From the NCBI RefSeq assembly GCF_000003195.3, contig NC_012873.2:41534061-41598060 (forward strand): a stretch of DNA of 64,000 bases. The letters are read 5' to 3'. A program made the position numbers and the translations under genes. This stretch comes from Sorghum bicolor. Its lineage: Eukaryota > Streptophyta > Magnoliopsida > Poales > Poaceae. Below the pieces are notes generated by a model, which was not told the DNA's origin, did not search any database, and saw only the letters and a program-made list of their open reading frames with translations. Below are positions 10,736 through 22,910 of the stretch, in pieces; within the stretch, counting starts at the first letter, position 1, and the number at the start of each line of letters is the position of its first letter.

Positions 10736-11675
10736 TCACGAGTATGAGGGTTAAATGTCTATTTATTTTATATGGATAAAAGCAAACCATATATCCTTGT
10801 AGTATCAGACCATGCGTAGGCTTAGCATGGGCAGGTGGAAGCGCCTGTAGCACATGTATCTTTGCAAGTTCACATACAAATCCTCATGTATGCCATGGGC
10901 ATCCAGCAAGACTAAGTGCAGGAGGTCCGAGGTCAACATTCTCTATCACTCGTCTCGTCCCTGCTGGCTGAGCAAATTGTTGAATAGGTTGAATCATCAC
11001 TCATATTCATCATGAGGTCAGCAAAAATGATGATGCAATGATGGAAATACCAAGGAACTACATGTGCTTCATATCCCAAATCCAGCCACGGTCGAGGTGC
11101 TCGGGGACGCGAAGGTTGACATGGCCAGGCTCGTCGACAACAGAGGCCTCCCTGAAGTTGTCATTGTCACCGACTATCAGGGGCTACTCCTCCTGAACCA
11201 CGGCAGAGCATAGAAATTCTTAGTGGGGTTTTAATTTATAAGAGCATTTTAATATATTAATTAAATGGACTACCTATTCCAAATTTAATTAGTGAAGGCA
11301 AGAAACCCAACTCCAGCAAGCTACCTACTTGACCTAACAAATTTGTTGACTACCCAAATCCTCCTCCCACTACCTACTTCTGTTGGGCTAAGAGCATCTC
11401 CAAAAGTGCCCCATATTTCTTCCCCATCCATGTTTTTTTAGGAAAAAGAAGAAAAAAATTATCTCCAAGAGTTTCCCATGTCTTTTCCACCTTTCTGCAC
11501 TTGGCAAATCACCATCACCTGCGTGCAAATATATGTGTGCTATGAGGTGGGAAACGAAAAAAAGGAAAGACAGGGTTCCAGATGAGAAAAGCGCAAGAAA
11601 AAGATATGGTGGAAGGGTTTAAACGCGTACAGAAACAAATTTAGGATTTCTGATGCAAAATATGAGAGGAAAAAG
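10736..11675. other. Intergenic DNA with a short coding-like relic
   Basis: Mostly low-information sequence. From 11090 to 11215 (+) an open stretch of about 40 codons ends at a TAG and has third-position G/C unlike its AT-rich surroundings; it reads VLGDAKVDMARLV and then LPEVVIVTDYQGLLLL. It has no start codon and I do not recognise it. It could be a fragment of a host gene carried by a transposon. Confidence 0.3.
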
Positions 11676-13741
11676 TATAACAAAACCGTCCAAATTATAA
11701 GAGATTAAGTCCAAAAGCGACTACTTTCATAGTCAAGTCTTTATACTTAAGCCCATATAATCCCAGTAGTCTACGAAATCTCTAAGGATCTCAAACTTTT
11801 CAACCATACAGCCAAGGTCGTAATAAGTTCACTGGTCGTCATCCATACATTACATAGTTGGATACATCAGAGTTCAAATAAGTTATTATAATACCAAGTC
11901 TTTTAAATAGTAGCAAAAGCAAATAGTTTTGAAATCACACACACTTAGTTCAAATTACAGTGCCAGATCTTGATCGGTCCCACAAAAGCAAAAGATAAGA
12001 CGGAATGACCATGTCCTTGATCTATGCATCACCCATCGCTGGGTAGAGACAGTTAATGCAATACCCGTAGTATCTTTGACTATCTACAAAATAACATGGG
12101 AACAGCGCTCTGAGTACGAGAAAGTACTCAGCTAGACTTACTCATCTTAAACTAAAAATAAATGACACCAAGGATCATGTAAGGCTTTATCAGTGAGCTA
12201 GCTTGGCACACTTTTGCATACAAGTGCTTAAGTTATAAATAAGTAACTCTTTAGATGATTAGCTTAAGTTAATAGTTATTAACCTATCCTCTAGATTAGC
12301 ACCTATTCTACAGTAATCACTTGATTAAGATACAATAGTAGTAACCAATTTAGATGTAGTACCATAGCCTTCTGAGTGTTCCATAAACATTACTATGATG
12401 ACGTGGCTCAAGTCAAGTGCTCACTATCTAGGAGCGATGGTGATTCGAGTTGATTTCTAATGAGTTGGTGATTTATTCTCCACAAAAACCATACTTTCCC
12501 CGTTGGGGTAACTTTGATCACCGAACACACTATTTCAGTCAAGTCGCGGGTTCGACAAGCACCACCATACCTAGGGGCCGCCCGAGTGCTAGGACATACA
12601 TTTGCCTCACTATCATGCCCCCGTGGTCACCCCCACCAACTTCAATACGGTGCATACATCTAGTCAACTCCTAGCCCAAATAGCGTCTTACCTTCACGGT
12701 CAAAACGAGTTATCCTTCCAGTTAAGTATGAAGCATGCGTTCAACATGACAAGGGACAACAATGGTCGGTCCTTAATCGATACAGACAGAATCACTATGG
12801 TCAAAATCTCCATAAGACTCTACCCGGTCTTAGTTTACTCCTCAACACTTGGTTGTGATCCATGATAGCAAACATATTGCTAACGCTAGGTAACCACCTA
12901 TAGCTCGCAGGTGACAGGAAATCACCCGACTTCTACCGAACTAAGCATGGCTAAGCATTAACTCTGAGCCTACACTAAATAGGATAAAGGTATATACAAG
13001 AGTGGTATTCAAGGTATATTTTATGCATCAACTGTTACAAGCAATTCCTATAACTTAATGCAACACATGTAATCATCATAATGATATGTGAATCATAACT
13101 AGTTACATAATTACTGGGAGTCTTATAATACTCTGGGGCTTGCCTTTCTCAAATGAGCTTGGACGGTGGTCCGAGCACTCTTGCAACTCCTCTTCATGCT
13201 CTTCTTCCTCGGTGGCCTCCTACACCACCGCCACTTCTAACTCCTCGGGCCTAACCACCATTTTATTCTCTTATGATCCTGTATGATGCATATGCATATG
13301 TGAATAGCAAAACAATGGATACAAGATGGTGCATGATGATATGGATGCTTAATTATGAATGACCAAGGTTAACTTGTAATAGAGTAAGTGCGTACTTTTC
13401 TCTAGTAATGGTTTATTACCACACAGAGAGCAGATGTTAACTTATTCTACAAGGTAGTCAACATCATCTAAGAACATGTACCATAAGCACATGTTATCTA
13501 CTGCATTCTCTTCCATAACTACTTCTACAAGACCATCATAACCTTTCATCCCATCACATCAGTAGATTGAAGTGCTTCAAAGATACACCAAACCACTTTG
13601 GTTATCCTCTACTACTCACAAACAATCATTTATTTACTTAATTAACAATAGGTTATAACAACAACATATAGTTCTGATGCTCAATAAATTGTAAGAAATT
13701 GTAGTAGCTTATTCATGCCTAACATAGCTATAGTTTTCCAA
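11676..13741. mobile_element. Old Gypsy LTR remnant, left part
   Basis: The left edge (TATAACAAAACCGTCC then AAATTATAAGAG) is a decayed version of the LTR start at 44384 (TGTAACAGAACCGCCC). Shared blocks follow in the same order, including GAGTACGAGAAAGTACTCAGC (11 of window kb 12.1 versus 44.8) and AGCGATGGTGATTCGA (about 12431 versus 45170). The copy belongs to the same subfamily as the LTR at 44384 and lies in the same orientation. It is interrupted at 13742 by a hAT element and resumes at 17437. The terminal TG has become TA. Confidence 0.75.
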
Positions 13742-14006
13742 CTAGGCCGAGCATGGTGGGCTGGCATGCGCATGACCTGCAAAAAGCACGGTCCAAGCAC
13801 AGCCCTGCCTAGCTGGCGTTGTGCTCGTGCCTAGCATGGCCCATTCCGTGCTCGTGCCTGGGCTGTGGATTTGGCCCATGGGCCAGCACGGGCATGACAT
13901 GAGATTTTAGCCTGGCCCAACACCGGCATGAGTCACTCACCAAGAGTCATCTGATCCCCCTCACCACCGGGTTATAGCCATTGGATCCGACCGGTGTACA
14001 CCACGC

Positions 14007-14013
14007 TATATAA
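14007..14013 (+). promoter_or_regulatory. TATA box of hAT transposase
   Basis: TATATAA lies about 510 bp before the presumed transposase start, within the element and after the subterminal repeats. The sequence downstream is a pyrimidine-rich leader. A leader intron before 14500 is possible but not demonstrated. Confidence 0.5.
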
Positions 14014-14519
14014 CCCCACCCAGCGGCCTCACCCCCCCTCAACCAAACCTAAACCTAAATCATTCCCCCTAGCCATAGCTGCATCTCCATCTCTTGCTCT
14101 CGTCTCTTAGCCTCCCCGTCACAGAGCCATAGAGGTGGCACCGGGTGACTCAAACCGAGGAGGGCGATGGTGGCTCAGGCTCGCTAGCGTCCCCCCTCTT
14201 TTTCTCGCCCTCTGGCACAGGCACCTACAGACCTTCAACGATGCAGGTAGGATCCCATCACTGCCTCTTCTTCTCTTTCTCTCCCCTATGAGTTCCTTAT
14301 GCACCGCTGCTCCTCCACTGACACACTACTTTTTCTCTTCAGATCTACTAATCCGCTGCTACTTAGAGCTACCACTTCTTTGCCTCCGTCACTGGTAATG
14401 GCTAGGTAAGTAACCCTAACCCTAGATTCGACTCTGATATGTTCTTAGACTCCTTGTTCTTGATTCTTGCTTTGTTCTTTGATTGATTTTGCAACCATTT
14501 AGGATCCAGGGCATTGAGG

Positions 14520-16805
14520 ATGCCGCCTAGGCTCCCATCTGTGTCTATGTCTGAAGACATGGTGGAGGCAAGTGCCACTGCCATTGAAGAGGAGAATGAG
14601 AGGTTGGGCAGCCTCCCTGGAGATAATCGTGATGACGACATGGCCGAGGAAGAACTAGAAGACTTATTCAGGTGTTGAGCTGGTGGTGGAGATGGTGCAG
14701 GGGATCTAATCAACCTTGATGGTCCAGAAGGCGGTGGAGGTGAAGATCAAGGCGATGAGAACGATGATAGTATTGTGTCCTATCCTTCTACCTCTGATGT
14801 TTAGAATGATTTCAAGAAGCTATTTAGACTCAATGACAAAGGTAAGGAGGTAAGGTATGGCGCTATATGTAACCATTGCCACAAAGAGTACTTTGGTCTC
14901 TCTACTGGTGGCACTAGTCACCTCCATCATCATAGGGCAAAATGCCCTAAGCTCCACGAGAAAACTCGTGGCTTGTCTCAGACTCAGATTTCTTTCAATC
15001 CTGATGGTAGTATGTGTATGTGGGATTATTGTCATATTCGTGCTCATAATGAACTATGTAGATTCCTTACTAGGGTGGATGTTCCTATCAGTTTAGGTGA
15101 ATGTGCTGCATTTGAGGAATACATTAAAAATGTTCATAATCCTAAGTTTGTTGCTGTCTCTAGACAAACCACCACTAGAGACTTAACCAAAATGTTCACT
15201 GAAAGAAAAGCCAAGTTGATTGAGGTTCTTTCATCTGATGCTATAAATTGTGTGTGCCTTACATCTGATATCTGGTCTAACAATGCCAAAGAGGACTACC
15301 TTAGCGTTCTTGCACATTACATTAACCCTAACTGGCAAATAGAGAAGAGGGTACTTGGTCTAGTGCTTATTGATTGTTCTCATAATGGAGAAAACATTGT
15401 TTATAGAGTTGAATCTGTTCTTGCTAAATATGGTGTGCTTGAAAAAGTGTTCTCTGTTACTTTGGATAATGCTTCATCTAATATGTCTGCCATGCATATG
15501 CTTAGACCTATCTTATCTAAATATCTTGGTATTGATGTACCTGTTCATGATCCTAGAGTACCTGAATCTACTGTTAGTTGTATGTTTCTGCGTCAGTGTT
15601 GTGCTTGCCGTATTATTAACCTTATTGTTAAGGAGGCACTTGAAGCTCTTAAGCCTTTGATTGAAGTATTTAGAACTGCAATATCATACTTGAACTCATC
15701 TAACCAGAGAATTGTTGCATATAAAAATTACTGTCTTGCATCTAGTTTTAAGCCTAGAAAGTTTTAGTTGGACATGGACATAAGGTGGAACTCTACATAT
15801 CTGACGCTTAAGCATTTGCTTCCTCATAAAGAGCCTTTCACTACTTTTGTTCATGCCAACTTTCCTAGAACCAATGATGGTGAGTTACTTATAACTGAAG
15901 AGCATTGGGTTGTTGCTCAAAAAGTACTTAAGTTTCTTGAACTATTCTATGATACTACAGTTGCATTGTCTGGTGTTTATTGTCCTACATCTCCACTTAT
16001 CATTCATTATCTTGTTAAGATTGCTATATACCTAAACAACTATGCTAATGACATTCACCTGAGAGCTGTGATTCAACCCATGGTAGATAAATATAATAAA
16101 TATTGGAGAGACATACCTTTGCTATATTCATTTGCATTCATCTTGGACCCTAGAGCTAAAATGAAAGGATTCTCAAAAGTGCTGAGGAGGTTGATGAACC
16201 TTACAAGCACAGATTATAGTGCTTACCAGGTAGGCACAAGAGCTAGGCTCACTGATGTTTACAATAAGTATGAGAAGAAATTTGGATCTATTAGGTTGAG
16301 GAGGACTATCCCCCAAAACCTGTCTAGTAAGAAAAGAAGTGCTTGGGATGAGATTTATGATGATGATTCTAGTTCTTCTAGTGTTGGTAACTCTTCTAGT
16401 TCTATGTTGCATTCCACTCTTAATTTGTCCAGAGATACCTCTACTACTACTTTGCTGCAAGCTGCATCTTCAAATGCTTTTGAGCTTGTTAACTATTTGG
16501 ACTGTGACAATGTTAACCACTTAGATGATTCTTTTGACATCTTGAACTGGTGGCATGAGCATAAGCTCACTTGTCCAGTCTTGTCTATCATGGCTAAAGA
16601 CAATTTGACTGTTCTTGTCTCCATTATATATTCATAATCTACCTTTAGCATGACTGGCATGATCATCGAGGAGCGGTGGATGAGGCTTAAGGCAGATACG
16701 ATGGAGATGCTCACATGCATCAAAGACTGGGAGATGGCAGAAGCAAGGCTGCAGCATAATGTGGAGGACAAGGAACTTGAAGACGCATTTGAAAATCTCT
16801 CTTGA
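14520..16805 (+). pseudogene. hAT (Ac-like) transposase, inactivated
   Basis: One plus-strand reading frame, kept in phase throughout, is interrupted by four stops: TGA at 14676, TAG at 14802, TAG at 15765 and TAA at 16635. Order of domains: acidic N-terminus; BED zinc finger (CNHCHKEYF ... HLHHHRAKC, about 14865-14945); RNase-H-like catalytic core with TSDIWSN near 15260 and TLDNASSN near 15465; a RWNSTYLTLKHL segment near 15783; and the C-terminal hATC dimerisation region with DILNWWHEHKLTCPVLSIMA near 16540 and its end after the TAA. A serine-rich insert lies at about 16360-16420. The family cuts and pastes hAT elements by binding terminal and subterminal repeats. Absence of frameshifts suggests that it stopped being active fairly recently compared with its host LTR. 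The exact 3' end is uncertain. Confidence 0.85.
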
Positions 16806-17436
16806 TTAGTACATCTATGTTCTTGTGCTCTTTTTGTAACTTTATCTTGTGCTCACATTGCTAACTGTCATCCTTGTTCTTGTGCAGTTGGCCTGGGTGC
16901 AACACAATTTGAAAGAAGCAAGGCTGCAACACACAATGAGCTTGAAGATTAAAGCATTTGAAGATCATCTTCATTAGTCTCTAGCTTAGTTTATTCTCTA
17001 CTTTTATCTTGAAGTTGGTATGTAATATGAACATTGAACTTGGACAATGATGTAAGGACATTGAGCTATTATGGGGTTAGGTTGTACTCTTTTTCTATCT
17101 AGGGTTCCTCACAAGGATGAGTTTTACCTAGGTAGATTTTTAATGAGGCAACCATTGCACTACAGCCCCCATTATATTCATTTTGTTAACTTCTTTGTGT
17201 TCTATGAATGTTTGGTATTACTATGTGCTGTTAGTGACTATGTGTTGCTTTATGTGCTATTATAGTGCCTAGGCTGGCACGGCATTGCATGGCACAACAC
17301 GATTGTGCCTTCATAGGGCCGTGCGTGGGCTGGCATCTTGGCACGATGGCACTATCAGGAACGGCACGACGTGCCACTGTGCCGCTTAGTGTCGTGCCTG
17401 ATCGTGCCCGTGCCATGTCGTGCCTGGACAGCCCAG

Positions 17437-19330
17437 TTGGCCAACTATAAATATAGCCTATCAAAAAACTTCACTGCATTTGGACACATAAAACAACCTA
17501 CACAAAATGACAAGTACACGAGTCATAAATGCATGAAAAATACTTTACCCATTGAAAAGTATCAAACAACATATTTAACATTTTTCTTATATACTTTCTA
17601 GCATAAGAACAAGTCGCAAAAATTTTCAAGTCATTATCATATATACTTTATTTACTACAAAATTAGCCATTTTAAGCATCTAATTGACAACATAAATTGC
17701 TTACGCAGAATATATCATATCTCATATTCTCACAGATACTACACATCAATAACAAAACAAGAATCATATTTTTCTGACGCATACTCTATTTATCAAGCAT
17801 TTCACAAGAAATCAGCATTTTAATCATTTAAACAAAGGTACACAGAAAAGTATCACAAAAATGACATGCAATATTTTTAACATGTAGATCGGAGCACAAG
17901 GAATACAACGAAATTTGTTTCTCTTCATTTGGACTTGTATTTTCCCATATATGAATTTTTGAAGCATTGCAAACATTTCTGAAAAATCATTTAAACTTTA
18001 AAACAAAATCCACTCAGTTTAAAACGCTGGGTACACCGGTGCAGTGCATCTAGAGTCACTGTCACGTGGGACCCATTGGGCAGTCGGACCCACCTACCAG
18101 AGAGGTAGAGGCAGAGGCATAAGGTCATTGGCAGTGTGGCCACCACCGTCGGCCTCGCCACGTCAAGCCGCACCTGATGCACGCAAGAAGAGCGGCTAAG
18201 GGTGGTTGGAGTGCTGGTGGCAAGGAACGATGGTGTGTGGTGGTGTTGCTCACCGACGATGTGCCATCTCCGGCCACGGCACGATCATGTGAAGCCGCAC
18301 AGAAGCATCGCCATGACGCGGCGGATCCAATGCGCAAAAAAGCAAGAAGAAATAGGAAGGGGAAAGGGGTTTTGGCGCTGACCAAAAGCTCGCCAGAGCT
18401 CCAGCTGCATTTTGGTGAGACACAGTTGCCACGTCGGCCCTTACCGAGATGGTAGAAGATGCGCAACGAGTACGTGAGGCAACGGAGAGGCTCGTCTGGT
18501 GTTTGGCTTCGAGCGGGGACAAGTGAGCAGAGCAACGGCGAGCGGCGGCCCTTTGCACGGTGGCAGCAATAGCGCGCGGCTACACGGTGCTATTGCTGCT
18601 GCGCGAGCCAGGCAGAAGGAAAAGGCGAGCGCATGCGCCGATGGGGAGGTGTGCTGGCCTCCTCCCGACCAAGGTTATACCCTGTCGGAGCGGCCAGCAC
18701 CGCCCCTCACCATCGGTGGTCGCACGCCACACGGCGGGCGTCGGCTCAGGCAAGGTGGGGGAGGAGCTACATATTTTTTTCTCCTTCGTTTGTTTTCCTT
18801 CGGAACCTCTCTTTCCTCCGCCGAGCACAAGACCGCTATCATCGGTTGGCTGCAGGCCCCCTCCACACCGCCGCATGGAAGCCGCTGGTGTCCCTGCCCT
18901 AGCGTGGTAGGCGATGCGGCCATCCCGACGCTCACTGCCATCCCCCGCTTTGTATTGGCCGTCCCAACTGCATCTGGAGCTCCGCCACCACCGATGACCT
19001 TCCTGGGTGGCTTCTCCCTAGCGTCCATGACTGGCCCTTCCTCCCTGCATCCGCGAATGGCCTTGCTCCCCATGGGCGCTCCCCGATGGCTCTTGTTCCC
19101 AACCAGTGACCGACACCGCCCCTCGATGGCTCTGCTCCCCACCAGCGATGTCGATCTCCGCCATCTGTGGCTCTCCTGGTGAATCTCCCCGACAGGTGGC
19201 GGCTCTCCCCTGTGGGTGGCTCTCACCGGCGCAAGGTCCTCCCGGCCCGAATTAGCGACTGCCGCTAGCGGCCCTCGCCCGACGCGGCCAACATGTCAGA
19301 GTTAGGCAGTGGGAAGAAGATGACACGTGG
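17437..19330. mobile_element. Old Gypsy LTR remnant, right part
   Basis: AT-rich sequence (17450-18000) followed by a GC-rich block (18030-19300) repeats the order seen in the LTRs at 46563-51149 and 57818-62376, including the transition marked by GTGGGACCCATTGGGCAG near 18066, comparable with the GTGGACCCCGCATGTCAGG segment at 49563. Together with 11676-13741 it makes one LTR split by the hAT element. Long frames in the GC-rich block (for example 18499-19182) have no counterpart in known domains and overlap on both strands, so I do not call them genes. The right boundary is approximate. Confidence 0.6.
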
Positions 19331-20320
19331 ATCCCATATATTATGCTTTGCTGGAATGGTTTTGAGTAGTCTATTTTATGTAGCACTGTTGGAGTTGAAA
19401 GTAAAATTTAGGTAGTATGAAAATATGTGGCTATTTAAATATAGAAATAGATAGTCTGTTTTAGATAGTACTGCTAGAGATGCTTTTAGTATAAGATACA
19501 AGGAGCTTGATTCATTTAACTAGAGTTAATGTTTGTAGTGTCATATTATGTTTCGACCATTTGTTTTAGCGATTGTGCATTGTAGAAGAAACTTTTCATA
19601 GGCTATCCTTACACACGTACGTTGGTCAATTTGCTCCATGCACAATTTTATCTTTTGAGGTGGCTGAGTTCACAGGACGAAAAAAAGGGGGGAAATAGGT
19701 ATTAAAAATCAATGTGTACATCTTCTAACCGGTAATTTTTCAAAGTATATAAGAGCAACTTCAAAAGACTCTTTATATCCCTCCAATAGAGACTTTGATA
19801 AAAAAAACATCCTCTGAGTCTCTTTAATTGCATATCCAAATATTAACATATTATATTCTAGATTTCTTGCTAGTCAAAATTGGAGAGCGAAAATGATGTC
19901 TCTCTAGAGCATGTACAAGATATAAAAAAAAAAGCTATTGGAGAGTATAAAAGGTATAGAAAATATTTTTACTCAAACGACTTTCTAAATAATGATTTAG
20001 TGAGAAAAAGTTTAGAAAGATTATTGGAGATGATCTAACAATAAGGATGGAAATAGATTCGGATAGTATCTTTTTGTCATATTTTAACTCAAATTCAAAT
20101 ATGTACAATATTTTTTAATACAAATACAAAATAGGTGTAGGATTTCTATTCGGTTCTTTACTCAACTCAACTCAAAATCTATTATAATTCAACATTTTTT
20201 CCCATATATGAATAAAAAAATAGTAAAAGTTAATCAATAACCAAAGTGAACTAAATGAAAGTACACTTAATAATCTTCAATATCATATCATAAAAAAAAA
20301 TCTCCGATATCAAAGTGCAC
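19331..20320. other. AT-rich spacer with MITE-like debris
   Basis: Sequence around 19740-20040 has the 'gagcaacttc / gagatgatc' style ends and poly-A/T runs of old MITEs, but I cannot fix ends or a target duplication. No gene is visible. Confidence 0.3.
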
Positions 20321-20322
20321 TA

Positions 20323-20561
20323 CTCCTTGTAATTCTCATTTTTCAAGGAGTCAAACAATTTCAACTTTGACTAAGTTTATATAAAAAACTAGTATCATGC
20401 AAAATATAAAACTAAGTATCATGAGATTAGTTGAATATATTATCATAATAAATTTTTTTGGAGACATAAATGCTAATATTATTTACTATAAACTTCGTCA
20501 AACTTAAGTTACTTTGATTCGCATGGATCCCATAATTGCACTCTTTCTTGGTCGGAGGGAG
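20323..20561. mobile_element. Stowaway-type MITE
   Basis: The ends CTCCTTGT and, read inward from the right, CTCCCTCCGACC are typical of Tc1/mariner-related Stowaway MITEs. The element is flanked by TA on both sides (20321-20322, 20562-20563), and the 239-bp interior is AT-rich and non-coding. Confidence 0.75.
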
Positions 20562-20700
20562 TAAATTATAATGAATAATTCTTAGTAAATAACGGGTCAA
20601 GTGAAAAAATTTAAAAAAATGGTAGAAAATAAGTATGCATTTTGCTTTATCAATATTTTTGGAATTACAAAAATATTATACAAGTAGAGATTATTGTGTA

Positions 20701-20916
20701 CTCCCTCCATCTACAAAACAATGCAACTATGGTATCTATGAGAGTCAACTAGTTAAAGTTTGACCAAATTTATAATGTATAGTATTAACATTTATGTCTC
20801 TAATAAAATCTATTATGAAAATATATTTAACAATTAATCTAATAATTACTTTATATATACCTTTAGTCAAATTTAAATTCCTTGACTTCTCAATAAACAA
20901 GTGTGCACGAAGGGAG
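20701..20916. mobile_element. Stowaway-type MITE
   Basis: The left end CTCCCTCCATCT follows a TA (20699-20700). The right end GAAGGGAG is its inverted partner, followed by TT, so one copy of the TA duplication has mutated. The interior includes AGTTTGACCAAATTTATAA, which is common in this MITE group. It lies about 140 bp from the preceding copy. Confidence 0.7.
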
Positions 20917-21916
20917 TTTAACATAGAAAAGTCCCATAGAAAAGGATAGCTCATAAAAATAATTTAGTTATCAATAAATATTTATAATAATTAAATATGT
21001 CAATTTTTGTAATTAATATTATAATTATGTAAATATTTGTCATGAATAAATTATATAAAATAATTTACATCAATAAATAAATAAACTCAATTACATTAAA
21101 GAATTTACAATAATAAATATATTAGTTTTAAACTATATCAAACAAATACTAAAATTAATTTAATATTTACATACCATAATACTTTTAAATTAATACTAAT
21201 AGTTGTTTATCGATATACTATTAGGTGGTTCCAATGCATCATTACTCATTATATCATAAAATTAAATAACAGATTCATGATATATTGTTTTCTTTGCATA
21301 TGTGGGTATCGTCGAATACGGATCTAAAATCGGATAGAAAAATACTAAAAAAGTTAAATTCAAATGTGTCTATACGGATCTAAAATCGAATAGAGAAAAA
21401 TACTAACAAACGGATTCATATGTATCTATTTAATATCATATTAGAAACAATATTAATATGGATATGCATATTATAAGGTTTATTAGTGGATACCAACGTT
21501 GGATAATTCGATAGTCATTTTTATTTTCCATTTGTATTTAAGAGTATCTCCAAAAATTTCCAAGAATTTCTTTTCGAAACCATGGAGTTTTCCAAGTCGT
21601 CAAAAAAGTATTAAGAGGAATAAATAAGATCATCTTCAACAGTTTTCAATAATTTACTTTAAAAATATAAAAGACCATTTTATATCAGGAATCCTATACT
21701 ATTTATAAATTACTCTAACTATTTTTATATATTTTTTCTCTCTTGTATATTTGTAATATGATCTTTTTTGTTTTTTATTCTTTCTCACGCCTATCCACCT
21801 TGTGTGTCTTCAGCTGTGGATATATCCGCGCTTTCGGTGATGAAGTGTCAACATTTTTTTTAGAGAGATGGCACTGGAAACTCTTGGTCTTAGAGGTGGC
21901 TTTTTTTCTATTCTTA
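20917..21916. other. AT-rich intergenic DNA with short direct repeat
   Basis: Very AT-rich with no credible gene. At about 21316-21345 and 21375-21405 the phrase ACGGATCTAAAATCG is repeated with similar flanks, apparently an old direct duplication. Confidence 0.4.
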
Positions 21917-22147
21917 GGTCTTGTTTAGTTCACCCAAAATCTAAAAACTTTTCAAGATTTATTATCATAATGTGGCACATGTATGAAACATTAAATATAG
22001 ATAAAAAATTAACTAATTACATAGTTTGCTTGTAATTTGCGAGATGGATCTTTTGAACCTAATTAGTCTATAGTTCAACAATAATTACCAAATATAAACA
22101 AAAGTGCTATAATGTCAAAATGCAAAAACTTTTTGGATATGAACCAT
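21917..22147. mobile_element. MITE, TTGTTTAGTT family, copy 1
   Basis: Starts GGTCTTGTTTAGTT. The interior matches copies 2 and 3, with shared blocks GGCACATG, GAAACATTAAATATAGAT and TTTTGAACCTAATTAGTC. Its right end is interrupted: copy 2 has inserted in the terminal repeat after TGAAC. It is non-coding and AT-rich. Confidence 0.7.
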
Positions 22148-22378
22148 GGCCTTGTTTAGTTCTCAAAATTTTTTCAAGATTTCTCGTCACATCAAATCTT
22201 GCGGCACATGCATGAAGCATTAAATATAGATTAAAAAGATAACTAATTGCACAGTTTACTGTAATTTATGATACGAATCTTTTGAGCCTAGTTAGTCCAT
22301 AATTAGACAATAATTGTCAAATAAAAATGAAAATGCTACAGTAGTCAAATCAAAAAATTTCGTAAACTAAACAAGGCC
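22148..22378. mobile_element. MITE, TTGTTTAGTT family, copy 2
   Basis: Terminal inverted repeats are GGCCTTGTTTAGTT and AACTAAACAAGGCC. A 3-bp duplication CAT flanks it (22145-22147, 22379-22381). A 3-bp target duplication fits PIF/Harbinger or CACTA-type transposition; I cannot decide between them. It is inserted in the end of copy 1. Confidence 0.85.
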
Positions 22379-22458
22379 CATAATCTTACAAAACAATCCT
22401 AGATTATAAGAGGCTTTAAATGACAAATTTGCAAAGCGGTAAATCGTCGATTTTCTTT

Positions 22459-22699
22459 GGTCTTGTTTAGTTCACACTAAAACAAAAAAAAAATCAAAAT
22501 TCTCTGTCACATCGGACCTTACGGCACATGCATGAAGCATTAAATATAAATAAAAATAAAAATTAATTACATAATTTGTCTGTAAATTATGAGATAAATC
22601 TTTTAAACCTAATTACTCTGTATTTGAATAATGTTTGTTAAATAAAAATAAAAATCGTATCGTCTTAAAATCCAAAAACTTTTTGATGTAAAGGAGGCC
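22459..22699. mobile_element. MITE, TTGTTTAGTT family, copy 3
   Basis: Starts GGTCTTGTTTAGTT and ends AAGGAGGCC, flanked by TTT on both sides (22456-22458, 22700-22702). It shares the GGCACATGCATGAAGCATT block with copy 2. Its right end directly adjoins the GC-rich first exon of the gene that follows, so this MITE occupies the core promoter position. Confidence 0.75.
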
Positions 22700-22874
22700 T
22701 TTGTTTCCTTCCTCCTCCGGTTGCCGGTCATCCCGTTTACCCAGCGGCCAGCTCGCGCTCTCTTCGCTCTACCTCTCGTGGCCTTTCTTTCCTAGCGGCG
22801 ACAGCTGGGCTAGCGGCGCCGCCACCGTACGTCAGGTCTCCGTTGGGTGTTTGATGGCGATTAGCACCTGTAAG
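22700..22874 (+). other. Probable 5'UTR exon of the acidic-protein gene
   Basis: A GC-rich, pyrimidine-rich island (CCTCCTCCGGTT onward) rises out of AT-rich MITE DNA and ends at a good donor, CTGTAAG|GTATGC, at 22874/22875. A short ATG frame starts at 22853, but if spliced to the acceptor at 25924/25925 it meets a stop within three codons. This exon is therefore best read as leader with a possible upstream ORF. The transcription start is not determined. Confidence 0.5.
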
Positions 22875-22884
22875 GTATGCCCAC

Positions 22885-22910
22885 CCCTTCCCTTCCCTTC
22901 CCTTCCCTTC
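22885..22910. repeat. (CCCTT)5 minisatellite
   Basis: Five CCCTT units plus one base lie directly after the putative splice donor. Confidence 0.9.

Larger units (their letters stand above)
13742..17436 (+). mobile_element. hAT-family DNA transposon (degenerate, autonomous-type)
   Basis: Ends are CTAGGCCG on the left and CTGGGCTG when the right end is read inward, six of eight bases matching. Flanking 8-bp candidates TTTTCCAA (13734-13741) and TTGGCCAA (17437-17444) match at six positions, as expected for an old hAT target duplication. Both subterminal regions are packed with GCACG/CGTGC motifs (13790-13920 and 17270-17430). A TATA box and a transposase frame lie between them. The host sequence on both sides is an old Gypsy LTR. 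End points are good to a few bases. Confidence 0.75.

Noticed and set aside
18499..19226. 227- and 183-codon ORFs on opposite strands
   Set aside because: They overlap each other in a GC-rich LTR block where long open frames arise by composition; no domain is recognisable.
22853..22874. Coding first exon for the acidic-protein gene
   Set aside because: If joined at the proposed splice sites the frame from ATG 22853 stops within three codons, so it would be only a short upstream ORF.
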